Assembly: GCF_003667545.1 (NCBI RefSeq)
Contig: NZ_RCUV01000017.1
Span: 29,879 to 93,878, forward strand
Reading direction: 5' to 3'
DNA length: 64,000 nt
Origin: Mycetocola manganoxydans
GTDB lineage: Bacteria > Actinomycetota > Actinomycetes > Actinomycetales > Microbacteriaceae
Of this stretch, positions 8,762 through 18,308 are shown in pieces (the first letter of the stretch is position 1; each line of letters opens with the position of its first letter). The notes below the pieces were generated by a model that was given only the letters and a program-made list of their open reading frames with translations, searched no databases and was not told where the DNA came from. The position numbers were made by a program, and so were the translations under genes.

Positions 8762-11700
8762 ATGCAGCTCAATGAGATCTTCGCCAAGGACGTTCAGCGT
8801 CCGATCGAGGGCGTCATCAAAGCGGATGACACCGCACACCTCGGCACCGAGGTCGACGAGTATGTCCTCACGAACGAGGCCGCGAAAGGCCTTGAACTCC
8901 TCCTAGAGGCATACACGAATTACACCAACGCGAACGGCGTCTGGATCTCGGGCTTCTTCGGCTCCGGCAAGTCGCACCTGCTCAAGATGCTCGCTCACCT
9001 CCTTGGCGACGTTGCGGGTCAGGACTTTCCACGGGACAGAGTCTCGGCGAGCTTCCTCGACAAGGCGGATGACGCGTTCCTGCCGGCGCTGATCATCAAG
9101 GCTGATCGCATCCCGGCAAAGAGTCTGCTTTTCAATATCGATCAGAAGGCGACGCTGATTAGCAAAGACCAGTCGGATGCCCTGCTGAAGGTGTTCGTGA
9201 AGGTGTTCGACGAGTCCCGCGGCTACTTCGGAAACCAGGGACACGTCGCGCGGTTCGAGCGCGACCTCGACAACCGCGGGCAGCTCGATGAGTTCAAGTC
9301 CGCGTACATGCGTGTCTCGGGCCGGGATTGGGCTCAAGGGCGAGAGGAAGGCGTGCTCGAAGAGTCGAACGTCGCCCGGGCGTACGCCGAGATCACTGGC
9401 CACTCGGACGGTACGCCGACCAACATCCTTACGAAGTACCGCACCGAGTACTCCGTGTCGATCGAAGACTTCGCAGACGAAGTGAAGGCATGGCTCGACA
9501 AGCAAGACCCCTCGTTCCGCCTGAACTTCTTCGTCGACGAGGTGGGGCAGTTCATCGGGTCGAACACGCACCTGATGCTCAACCTGCAGACGATAGCCGA
9601 GTCGTTGAACACAAAGTGCCAGGGCCGCGCGTGGATCTTCGTGACCTCGCAAGAAGACATGGACAAGGTCGTCGGCGATCGCACAAAGCAGCAGGGAAAC
9701 GACTTCTCCAAGATCCAGGCACGCTTCAAGACCCGGATGAAGCTGACCAGCGCCGATGTCGAGGAAGTCATCCGCAAACGACTACTCGAGAAGAGCATCA
9801 AGGGTGCGGAGGAGCTGCGCGTGATTTACGCGGCCGAGTCGGCGAACTTCAAGACCCTCTTCGACTTCGTCGACGGCGCAAAGTCTTACCGCAACTACAC
9901 CGATGAGGATCACTTCATCGGAACATACCCATTCGTCAGCTACCAATTCCCGCTGTTCCAAGCGGCGATCGAGGGCATCTCCGACCACAACGTCTTCGAA
10001 GGCCGCAACAGCTCCGTCGGCGAACGTTCCATGCTCGGGGTCGTGCAGCAGGTCGCCAAAGACATTGGAGATGTCAAGGTCGGCCGATTGGCCACTTTCG
10101 ACCACATGTTTGCCGGCATCCGGTCTTCGTTGAAGTCGGCCGCGCAACGTTCCATCGACGTCGCCGAACGCAACCTCGACGACGAGCTTGCTGTCCGGAT
10201 CCTGAAGGCACTGTTTCTGGTGAAATACGTGGACAGCTTCCAGGCGACCGCGCGCAACCTCACGGTTCTCATGTACGACCGGTTCGGCCTTGACCTGCCT
10301 GCGTTGTCGAAGCGCGTGCAGGAAGCACTCGCGAAGCTCGAGACCCAAACCTATGTGCAACGCAACGGCACCGTCTACAACTATTTGACCAACGAAGAGC
10401 AGGTCATCGAGGAGGAGATCAAGAACGTCGACATCGACGCATCCGAAGTCTCGGGTCGCCTAGTCAAGATCCTGCAAGAAATCATGCGTGCTACAAAGCT
10501 GCGGTACGCCAAGAACGGGCAGGACTTCGCGTTCGGATACAAGCTCGACGACCAGGTGTACGGGCAGCAGCGCGAGTTATCGGTGCACTTCATCACTCCC
10601 GAGTACCCGTACGGGCCGGTGGAGACTCGGATGCACAGTGCGGGCAAGGACGAACTTCGTGTCATTCTCGAGCCGGATGAGCGGGTGCTGTCCGACCTTA
10701 GGCTGCTGATCAAGACCGAGAAGTATACGAAGCGCAAGCAGACGACATCACTGTCGGCCATCGAAGACCAGATCCTGCGCTCGAAAGCAGCACAGAACGT
10801 CGAGCGCGAGAAGGAACTCGTGGAACGCGTCCGCCGTGCCGTCGGAAAGGCCGAGCTGGTCATCAACGCCGCTGATGTCATATCTGGGGCGCAGGACGCG
10901 GTAGCCCGCGTCACCGACGGCTTCCAGGACCTCGTGGCTCGCACCTACACGCAGCTCAGTTTGCTGGGCGGCATGAGCTACAGCGAACAGCAGATCACCG
11001 GTTTCGCCAATCCTGGACCGGTCGGGCTCATCGAGGACGCGTCAGTCTCGACGCTCGCGGTGCCGGGCGAGGAGGTCCTCTCGTATGTTCTACGCCGCGA
11101 CCGTCTCGCCGAGCAGGTAACGGTGAAGTCGATCGTCGATACCTTCCAGGCCAAGCCCTACGGCTGGGATCTCGCCTCGATCGAAGTCGTGATCGCGTGG
11201 CTTGTTGGCGCCTCGAAGGTCACCCTCTCAGTCGACAGCAATGCACTCAGGCGCAGCGAAGTCACCGCGGCGCTACGAAACACGCAGAAGCACGCCCACA
11301 TCGTTGTCGCTCCGCAGAAAATCTTCGACGAGCGAAAGGTCGCCGCGTTCCGCGCCTTCTGCACCCAGTTCTTCGACGAGGCCACTCCGATCAAGGACTC
11401 CCTCGAGCTCGCCCGCCACGGTCGTGACATGCTCCGCAGCAAGCTCGACGAGCTGAAGGCACTCGCGATCGGCTCGAAGTATCCGTTCGTGGGTCAGCTC
11501 GATGCGCCGATTGCCCTTCTCGAGCAGACGGTTGGCAAGCCCAACGAGTGGTACCTGTCGGAATTCGCTCTTGGCGATGAACTCCTCGACGCCAAGGAGA
11601 GCGTAATGGACCCGATCCAGGCGTTCCTCAGTGGCGGCCAGCGAGCGATCTATGAGGACGCGGCTGAGCTACTGCGCTCGAACGTCAGCAACCTGGGGTA

Positions 11701-12247
11701 CCTCGCACCCCGCAGCGACGAACAGATCACGACCCTTCTCGATGACCCGCAGGCGTTCCGCGGGAACCGCATGGCTCAACTCAAGCGGGCCGCCGACGCA
11801 CTGCGGACCTCCATCGACACGGCTCTCACCGCTAATCGCGCGGCTGCTATGGCAGAGATCGAGTCACGCAAGTCAGCCCTCCTTGCCAGCATCATGTACC
11901 TCAACGCGACCGAGGAGGCGCAGCAGCGCGTCATTAGAGCTATCGACCAGGTCATCGCTCGAATCGGCGGCGAACGACAGATCGCACTCATCCGCGAACT
12001 AGGCAATGGCTTCGAGCAGACCGTCTACCCCGCGCTTCTCGACCAGCTTGCGGCCGCAGCCCGGCCCGACGATGAAGGCGACGATCCGGTAATTGCCCCG
12101 GTCAAGCAGACGGTTTCGGTCAAGACGATCTCGGCCGCCGGTGTGAACGGTGTGCTGGAGACAGCCAACGATGTCGATCGGTATGTCGCCGCACTCCGGG
12201 CAGCGCTCATCAACACACTCAACGAAGGCAAGCGCATCGCGCTGTAA
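8762..12247 (+). CDS. brxC: BREX system P-loop ATPase BrxC
   Basis: An 1161-aa protein, the usual BrxC size. Walker A is GFFGSGKS at residues 64-71, in the context WISGFFGSGKSHLLKML, and a Walker B-like FFVDEVGQF lies at about 257-265. BrxC is the large AAA-type ATPase of BREX and the homologue of the PglY role; it is required for both methylation and phage exclusion. ATG at 8762 has AGGAA upstream and follows brxB by 3 bases. The frame is intact throughout, with long helical and coiled regions in the C-terminal half. It ends 15 bases before pglX. Confidence 0.93.
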   Translation: MQLNEIFAKDVQRPIEGVIKADDTAHLGTEVDEYVLTNEAAKGLELLLEAYTNYTNANGVWISGFFGSGKSHLLKMLAHLLGDVAGQDFPRDRVSASFLDKADDAFLPALIIKADRIPAKSLLFNIDQKATLISKDQSDALLKVFVKVFDESRGYFGNQGHVARFERDLDNRGQLDEFKSAYMRVSGRDWAQGREEGVLEESNVARAYAEITGHSDGTPTNILTKYRTEYSVSIEDFADEVKAWLDKQDPSFRLNFFVDEVGQFIGSNTHLMLNLQTIAESLNTKCQGRAWIFVTSQEDMDKVVGDRTKQQGNDFSKIQARFKTRMKLTSADVEEVIRKRLLEKSIKGAEELRVIYAAESANFKTLFDFVDGAKSYRNYTDEDHFIGTYPFVSYQFPLFQAAIEGISDHNVFEGRNSSVGERSMLGVVQQVAKDIGDVKVGRLATFDHMFAGIRSSLKSAAQRSIDVAERNLDDELAVRILKALFLVKYVDSFQATARNLTVLMYDRFGLDLPALSKRVQEALAKLETQTYVQRNGTVYNYLTNEEQVIEEEIKNVDIDASEVSGRLVKILQEIMRATKLRYAKNGQDFAFGYKLDDQVYGQQRELSVHFITPEYPYGPVETRMHSAGKDELRVILEPDERVLSDLRLLIKTEKYTKRKQTTSLSAIEDQILRSKAAQNVEREKELVERVRRAVGKAELVINAADVISGAQDAVARVTDGFQDLVARTYTQLSLLGGMSYSEQQITGFANPGPVGLIEDASVSTLAVPGEEVLSYVLRRDRLAEQVTVKSIVDTFQAKPYGWDLASIEVVIAWLVGASKVTLSVDSNALRRSEVTAALRNTQKHAHIVVAPQKIFDERKVAAFRAFCTQFFDEATPIKDSLELARHGRDMLRSKLDELKALAIGSKYPFVGQLDAPIALLEQTVGKPNEWYLSEFALGDELLDAKESVMDPIQAFLSGGQRAIYEDAAELLRSNVSNLGYLAPRSDEQITTLLDDPQAFRGNRMAQLKRAADALRTSIDTALTANRAAAMAEIESRKSALLASIMYLNATEEAQQRVIRAIDQVIARIGGERQIALIRELGNGFEQTVYPALLDQLAAAARPDDEGDDPVIAPVKQTVSVKTISAAGVNGVLETANDVDRYVAALRAALINTLNEGKRIAL

Positions 12248-12262
12248 GGACGAACCACAGAC

Positions 12263-15200
12263 ATGGAAACCGCACCCCTGAAGTCCTTCGCCACCTGGGC
12301 GCGCACGGCACTCATCCGCGAGGTGACGGCGCGTGTCGCGGCCGTGCTGGCACCGGCCTCGAAGGAGCGGGTCGAGAACGAAAGCGCAGTCGCCACACTC
12401 GAACAGGACATCACCGCCGCCGGAGGTGGTGACAAGGGGCGCGACGCAGTTGCCGATAAGGTCGCGTACACCTGGTTCAACCGCATCATCGCGCTGCGCT
12501 TCATGGATGCGAACGGCTACACCGGCATCGGCGTGGTCTCGCCGCAAAGCGGTCACGCTGTGGGGCAGCCCGAGGTGCTGGCGGACGCCAAGCGTGGGAC
12601 AATCGACTCCGCCGTCGTGACGAGCGCCCGCGCAATTGAAACGATCACCGCGTTGCTCGACGGAGCACGCCGCAGCGACGACCCGCAGGGCGAGGCGTAC
12701 GCACTGCTCCTCACCGAGTATTGCCGTTACTGGAATCGCGCCATGCCATTCATGTTCGAGCGCGCGGGTGACTACACCGAGCTGCTCATCCCCGCCAACC
12801 TGCTCGCCGACGATTCTGTGCTCGCGCGGGTCGCCGCTGTGCTCACCGAGGATGTCTGCGCGGACGTCGAGGTGATCGGCTGGCTATACCAGTTCTATAT
12901 TGCCGAGCGGAAACTAGAGGTCTTCACCCAGTTCAAGCAAAAGCTCAAGGCCAGCGCCACGGAAATCCCGGCCGCTACGCAGCTCTTCACACCACATTGG
13001 ATCGTCCGCTACCTAGTAGAAAACTCGATTGGCCGTCTCTGGCTTCTCAACCGCCCGACTTCGCGAATCGCCGAGCAAATGGACTACTACCTCGAGCCAG
13101 CTGACCAGGAAACTGAATTCATAAAGATCCGCACTCCCGAGGACCTTAAGGTCATCGACCCCGCATGTGGCTCGGGTCATATGCTCACCTATGCCTTCGA
13201 TCTCCTCTATGCAATCTACGAGGAGGACGGGTATGCGCCCGCCGACATCCCTGGCCTGATTCTGAGCAAGAACCTCTTCGGCACCGAGATCGATCCGCGC
13301 GCGGGTGCTCTCGCGGCCTTTGCGCTCGCGATGAAGGCTCGAGCGAAGCAACGTTCCTATTTCACCCGCTCGGCGGCAGCTGGCGGACTGCACCCACAGA
13401 TATCCGTGGTACGGCCAATTTCGTTCGATGATGACGAACTGGACTACCTCGCGACGCTGAGCCAAGGCATTGCGGACCGTCAGCAATCGGATGCCTTCTG
13501 GCAGTCCTTCCGGCACGCTGACACAATTGGTGCACTAATCCATCCGCCGGAGCAACTCGTACCTTCATTGAAGCGGCTCATCGAAGAAAGTGTCTATTCG
13601 GATGGCGACCTCTTTGCGGCGGGCGTTCACACTAGAGCCACGATGGTTCTGCAGCAAGCAGACTTCCTTGTCCAGAAGTATTCGGTTGTAGTCGCGAACC
13701 CCCCATATATGGGGGGCAAGAACATGGATGGCCTGCTCTCGGAGTGGCTTCGTGCCCATTATCCGACTGGAAAGCAGGATCTGTACGGGGCGTTCATCCT
13801 ACGTGCCTCTCGGCTCGCGGTTCGCGGGGGTCTCGTGGCGATGATCACCGGCGACAGTTGGATGACCATCAAGACATTCGACCGCATGCGCGAGTGGGTT
13901 CTCGACCACACCACGTTGCACAGCGTTGTTCATCTACGGGACACTGCGTACCACTCGGACATTTTTGGTGCGAACGTTGCGTTCGTACTGACAACCGGGC
14001 CCGCTAGCCGCAGTCTGTGCACGTTCATATATCTCGATCCGCTCGATGGACAACAGAAAAGGCAAAAGTTCATCGCGGCAGCGGCAGGCCTCGATGCTGC
14101 GATTGTTTTCGTCGCCGCGCCGTCTGACTTTCGAGCGATCCCGGGATCACCGATCGCCTACCAGCTCTCTGAGAAGACAAGGGCTGCCTTCTCAGAAGGG
14201 GTCCCGCTAGCAACCATTGCACAACCGCGGCAGGGACTCGCTACTGGGGACAACAACAAGTTCCTTCGCAACTGGGCGGAAGTTTCGGTATCGCGATTGG
14301 GGCTTTCCGAGACCAGCCGAGAGTCCGCGATCGCCAGCGGACGCAGATGGTTTCCATGTCTGAAGGGGGGACCCTTCCGAAAGTGGTATGGGAACACAGA
14401 TTTGGTCGTCAATTGGTATCGAGATGGGGACGAGATCCGCAACTTCAACGACGGAGGCGGGCGATTGCGATCCCGACCTCAGAACATGGACTATTACTTT
14501 CGTCCGGGAGCGACCTGGTCAACGGTCACGTCGGGCGCGTTTTCCATGCGATACGCGCCACCAGGATTCATTTCGGAGACGAAGGGCGCTGTCTGCTACG
14601 CCGATGAGTTCACGGCGAAGTCGGTATTAGCCCTCGGGAACTCGCCAGTGATGGGCTCCATCTTGGCCGCTCTGTCTCCGACCCTCGACTTCCACGAAGG
14701 CCCCGTGGGCCGCGTACCATTCATAGGCGAGCCGTCCGCCGAAACAAATCTCCTAGTCGAGCGCGCTATTCAGATTGCCGCGTCGGACTGGCATGACCAG
14801 GAAACATCGTGGGGCTTTTTGCGCAACCCAATCGTGGAGTACTCAAGATCGAGTTCGCTCCAGCGAAGCGTTGAAGGACTCGCTGAAGTGAGGGCGGAGC
14901 GGACACGGGAGCTTCAAGCCTTGGAAGAGCAGATCAACGAAAGACTTATAGAGAGCTACGGATTGCAGGACGAGCTGTCACCTGTGGTCCCTTTGGAACG
15001 TATAACTCTTTTCTCCAACATTGCCTTCGCATACCCCGGACAGGCTCCATCCGAACGCGCGAAGCGCGGGCAAGCAGACGCGGTGCGCGACCTGGTCTCT
15101 TACGCGGTGGGCTGTCATTTCGGTAGATTCAGCATCGAAAAGCCAGGGCTGATTCTCGCCAACCAAGGAGACACCTTGCGCGACTACCTCGCTGTGGTAT

Positions 15201-15808
15201 CTGCCCCGTCTTTCCCACCCGACCAAGACAACGTGATCCCGATCGTGGATGGCGACTGGTTCGAAGATGACATCGTGGCGAGATTCCGGCAGTTCCTGCG
15301 GGTCACGTTCGGCGAAGAGTATTTTGAGGAGAACCTGCGCTTCGTCACTGAGTCGCTCGGTGTTAAAGACATGCGCGACTACTTCGTCAAGTCGTTCTAT
15401 AAAGACCACGTTCAGCGGTATAAGAAGCGCCCGATCTATTGGCTGTTTTCCAGCCCACAGGGGTCGTTCAACGCGCTCATCTACATGCATCGATACACGC
15501 CGACGACTGTCTCAATCGTATTGAACGAGTATCTGCGTGAGTTCCGCGCAAAGCTGGATGCGAGCCGCCAGCACCACGAGCGCGTTGCCCTTAGTTCGGC
15601 CACGCCCCGCGAGAATGCTGCGGCCGAGAAGGAAGTCGATCGTCTTCGCAAGGTGCTGCTCGAACTGGACGAGTATGAGCACGACGTGCTCTACCCACTC
15701 GCCACTCAGCAGATCGCGATCGACCTCGATGACGGCGTGAAGGTTAACTACCCGAAGTTTGGAGCCGCGCTCAAGAGGATTCCTGGACTGGAGACGAGCG
15801 ATGAGTGA
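12263..15808 (+). CDS. pglX: BREX-1 adenine-specific DNA methyltransferase PglX
   Basis: An 1181-aa N6-adenine methyltransferase. Motif I is DPACGSGH at residues 299-306, with FGTEIDPRAGALAAFAL following it, and the catalytic motif IV is NPPY at 479-482. N- and C-terminal regions are typical of PglX, including a C-terminal helical stretch (EKEVDRLRKVLLELDEYEHD, cited in part). It methylates the host at a non-palindromic site and marks self DNA; in BREX it is also needed for exclusion. An 18-bp perfect palindrome covers the NPPY codons, and a second G6 run lies at 14,365-14,370, which matters because pglX genes can phase-vary. The gene end overlaps pglZ by 8 bases. Confidence 0.93.
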   Translation: METAPLKSFATWARTALIREVTARVAAVLAPASKERVENESAVATLEQDITAAGGGDKGRDAVADKVAYTWFNRIIALRFMDANGYTGIGVVSPQSGHAVGQPEVLADAKRGTIDSAVVTSARAIETITALLDGARRSDDPQGEAYALLLTEYCRYWNRAMPFMFERAGDYTELLIPANLLADDSVLARVAAVLTEDVCADVEVIGWLYQFYIAERKLEVFTQFKQKLKASATEIPAATQLFTPHWIVRYLVENSIGRLWLLNRPTSRIAEQMDYYLEPADQETEFIKIRTPEDLKVIDPACGSGHMLTYAFDLLYAIYEEDGYAPADIPGLILSKNLFGTEIDPRAGALAAFALAMKARAKQRSYFTRSAAAGGLHPQISVVRPISFDDDELDYLATLSQGIADRQQSDAFWQSFRHADTIGALIHPPEQLVPSLKRLIEESVYSDGDLFAAGVHTRATMVLQQADFLVQKYSVVVANPPYMGGKNMDGLLSEWLRAHYPTGKQDLYGAFILRASRLAVRGGLVAMITGDSWMTIKTFDRMREWVLDHTTLHSVVHLRDTAYHSDIFGANVAFVLTTGPASRSLCTFIYLDPLDGQQKRQKFIAAAAGLDAAIVFVAAPSDFRAIPGSPIAYQLSEKTRAAFSEGVPLATIAQPRQGLATGDNNKFLRNWAEVSVSRLGLSETSRESAIASGRRWFPCLKGGPFRKWYGNTDLVVNWYRDGDEIRNFNDGGGRLRSRPQNMDYYFRPGATWSTVTSGAFSMRYAPPGFISETKGAVCYADEFTAKSVLALGNSPVMGSILAALSPTLDFHEGPVGRVPFIGEPSAETNLLVERAIQIAASDWHDQETSWGFLRNPIVEYSRSSSLQRSVEGLAEVRAERTRELQALEEQINERLIESYGLQDELSPVVPLERITLFSNIAFAYPGQAPSERAKRGQADAVRDLVSYAVGCHFGRFSIEKPGLILANQGDTLRDYLAVVSAPSFPPDQDNVIPIVDGDWFEDDIVARFRQFLRVTFGEEYFEENLRFVTESLGVKDMRDYFVKSFYKDHVQRYKKRPIYWLFSSPQGSFNALIYMHRYTPTTVSIVLNEYLREFRAKLDASRQHHERVALSSATPRENAAAEKEVDRLRKVLLELDEYEHDVLYPLATQQIAIDLDDGVKVNYPKFGAALKRIPGLETSDE
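13699..13716. repeat. Perfect 18-bp palindrome C6-ATATAT-G6 inside pglX
   Basis: The sequence CCCCCCATATATGGGGGG is its own reverse complement and encodes the P-P-Y-M-G-G segment that contains the catalytic NPPY motif. It joins two 6-base homopolymers and could form a hairpin or slip during replication. Slippage in either run would frameshift PglX right at its active site. That it actually varies is inference. Confidence 0.9.
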
Positions 15809-18296
15809 GACCGGCACAGTCAAGGAGCATCTCGCGCGGCGCTTCGAACGCCAACGCATCGTGTTTTGGCATGACCCTGCCGGCGAGTACGGGAGCTATC
15901 TCGATGACCTCCACCTCGATGGCGTGGAGACGGTGCGGGTCGTCAACGACGAGTACGCGGTGAAGAACCGGCTGTTGCACGTCGACCCCAAGTCCAAGTT
16001 CCTGGTCTATAGGCCGGGTGCGGTGCCGAACGGGGTGGAGAACTGGCTGCTTGACCTGGAACTCGCGTACGGAGTGTTTACCGCCGACCGCGCCTCCCTC
16101 GTGCAGCAAGAACTCGGCCTGACCTCGAACGGGATCGACGTCGCTGTCCGCAAACACGAGAAGTTCTTCCGGTCCACGAAGCGAGTGCAGAGTATCAAGG
16201 CGCTGCTCAACCCGAGAGACGACGCCGATACACTGCGAGCGAAGATGTCTGCTGTGCTGCTTGCGCAGCGTGAGCACAGCATGCTCGAACTCACGCGCGC
16301 GCTGCTGATGGAGAACGCTGCGGGCGGCGACACAAAGTATCGTGCGCTTGTCGAACATGACCTCGACGAGTTCCACTGGACCGGTGTCGCCGCGATCTAC
16401 GGCTACACGTCGCCGAGCCCCAGCGTCGATGACTTCTCATTGTGGACGTTCCGGCAAGCGGCTGACGGCTTCACGTCGGACCGTCCGGGAGCGTTGCGCA
16501 ACATCCAGCTCGACTTCGCCAGCCTCCGCAACGACCGGCGTAGTACGGGCGCGCTTGCAACGCTCGCCAAGCGTGCGGCATCCGACCTCGACTACGCCAG
16601 CGCAATCCAAGATCGCACATTCCGGGACCTCGCCGGCAACGACCTCTTCGAAGAAGTTGAACGCAAGATCATCAGCGACCTGGCCCGCGCCGTCTCGGAA
16701 CGCTCTGTCAGTGCACGTGAGGTGAGCGAGGTCATTCGGAGTCGGCAAAGCAGCATGTGGATCGACGATTACCGAAAGGTCTACGTGGCGATCGGAGCTG
16801 CCGCTGAGCTTATGGGCGAGCTCGCGACGACGACGCTCTCGGTCTCATCCTTCGACGAGGGGCTTGAACGCTATCGGGGCGAGTGGTTCCGTATTGACCA
16901 GCTCTATCGCCACTTCGTGTTTGCCGCGCGAACGGCAGAGCACGTCGGCCCGCTTGAAGCACTTCGCGGCGATGTCGAGAAGCTCTACACAAACAAGTTC
17001 GTGTACGAGCTAGGCAACGTCTGGCAGCAACAGGTGGACAGGACGGATCGGTGGCGCTCATCCGCTCTACGACCGCAGACCGCGTTCTACGCAGAGCACG
17101 TGGCGCCCATCGTGCGAGATGGCCGCAAGAAGGCCGTCGTCATCATTTCTGACGCGCTGCGTTACGAGGTTGCCGAAGAGCTCGGCACGCGCATGCGCCG
17201 AGAAGACCGCTATGACGCGACCCTGGAAGCTGTACTTGGAGTACTGCCTAGTTACACTCAACTCGGTATGGCAGCGCTCCTGCCGCATAAGTCGATCGGC
17301 CACTCGAAGGGTGGCGACCCTGTTCTCGTCGACGGGCGGCGCTCGGACGGCACCGCGAACCGGAACAAGGTGCTCGCCGCGGTGGACGGAAAAGCAATTC
17401 AGGCCGAGGATGTACTCGGGATGTCACGCGACGAGTTGCGCGAGCTGTATGCGCAGCACCAGGTGCTGTACGTCTACCACGACCGCATCGACTCGACTGG
17501 CGACAAGGCCCGCACGGAGCGTCAGGTATTCGAGGCCGCGGAGGAGACGCTGCGCGAGCTGGTCGATCTCGTCAAGCGCCTGACGAACGCGAACGCCACC
17601 AACATACTCATCACAGCCGACCACGGGTTCCTGTTCCAAGACACGGCGCTTTCGGATTCGTTCTACCTCTCCACGCTTCCACAGGGCGACGAGATCGTCG
17701 CCACCAACCGTCGGTACGTGCTCGGGCGTGGAATGAAGGACGACCCCGCCTTTCGCACCTTCGCGCCGGAGAAGGTCGGCCTCGCCAGCGACCTCCAGGT
17801 GCAGATCCCGAAGTCGATTCACCGGCTTCGGCTTGCCGGCGCGGGGTCACGGTTCGTCCATGGAGGAGCAGCTCTGCAGGAGATCGTTGTGCCCGTGCTG
17901 ACAATCAACAAGAAGCGCAAGAGCGACATCCGGCTTGTCAACATCGAGGTGCTGCCCGAATCCGACAAGATTACGACCGGGCAGCTCGTCGTGAAGTTGT
18001 TCCAGTCTGAGCCGGTGGACGACAAGGTGCAGCCGCGGACCGTGCGTGCGGGGCTCTATGTAGGCGAGACCCTAATTTCGAACGAACCCGAGGTTACCTT
18101 CGACCAGCAGTCAACCGACAAGCGGGATCGTTACCAGAGTGCACACATGCTGCTCAGCCAAGAAGCCAATGCGTTTAACAACCGATCCGTCGAGTTCCGA
18201 CTCGAGGAGCGCATCCCGAACACCAATCAGTGGCGCACGTATGCGAAGGCGCTCTACACGCTGAAGCGATCGTTCGCGTCAGACTTCGACTTCTAG
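15801..18296 (+). CDS. pglZ: BREX-1 alkaline-phosphatase-superfamily protein PglZ
   Basis: An 831-aa protein. The PglZ phosphatase-like core shows SDALRYEVAEELG, with D451 in the metal-binding position, and ITADHGFLFQ with D607, H608 and G609. These are hallmarks of the alkaline phosphatase superfamily fold in PglZ, which is essential for BREX. The N-terminal RRFERQRIVFWHDPAGEY is the usual PglZ opening. ATG at 15801 overlaps the end of pglX by 8 bases; an in-frame upstream start at 15759 would add 14 residues inside pglX and is rejected. The length is typical for type 1 BREX, and brxL follows 12 bases downstream. Confidence 0.93.
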   Translation: MSETGTVKEHLARRFERQRIVFWHDPAGEYGSYLDDLHLDGVETVRVVNDEYAVKNRLLHVDPKSKFLVYRPGAVPNGVENWLLDLELAYGVFTADRASLVQQELGLTSNGIDVAVRKHEKFFRSTKRVQSIKALLNPRDDADTLRAKMSAVLLAQREHSMLELTRALLMENAAGGDTKYRALVEHDLDEFHWTGVAAIYGYTSPSPSVDDFSLWTFRQAADGFTSDRPGALRNIQLDFASLRNDRRSTGALATLAKRAASDLDYASAIQDRTFRDLAGNDLFEEVERKIISDLARAVSERSVSAREVSEVIRSRQSSMWIDDYRKVYVAIGAAAELMGELATTTLSVSSFDEGLERYRGEWFRIDQLYRHFVFAARTAEHVGPLEALRGDVEKLYTNKFVYELGNVWQQQVDRTDRWRSSALRPQTAFYAEHVAPIVRDGRKKAVVIISDALRYEVAEELGTRMRREDRYDATLEAVLGVLPSYTQLGMAALLPHKSIGHSKGGDPVLVDGRRSDGTANRNKVLAAVDGKAIQAEDVLGMSRDELRELYAQHQVLYVYHDRIDSTGDKARTERQVFEAAEETLRELVDLVKRLTNANATNILITADHGFLFQDTALSDSFYLSTLPQGDEIVATNRRYVLGRGMKDDPAFRTFAPEKVGLASDLQVQIPKSIHRLRLAGAGSRFVHGGAALQEIVVPVLTINKKRKSDIRLVNIEVLPESDKITTGQLVVKLFQSEPVDDKVQPRTVRAGLYVGETLISNEPEVTFDQQSTDKRDRYQSAHMLLSQEANAFNNRSVEFRLEERIPNTNQWRTYAKALYTLKRSFASDFDF

Positions 18297-18308
18297 GACA
18301 GGACAGTC

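Noticed and set aside
8903..9652. 249-codon open frame on the minus strand inside brxC
   Set aside because: It is antisense to a clearly conserved gene, has no ribosome site and an implausible composition; it is a high-GC shadow.
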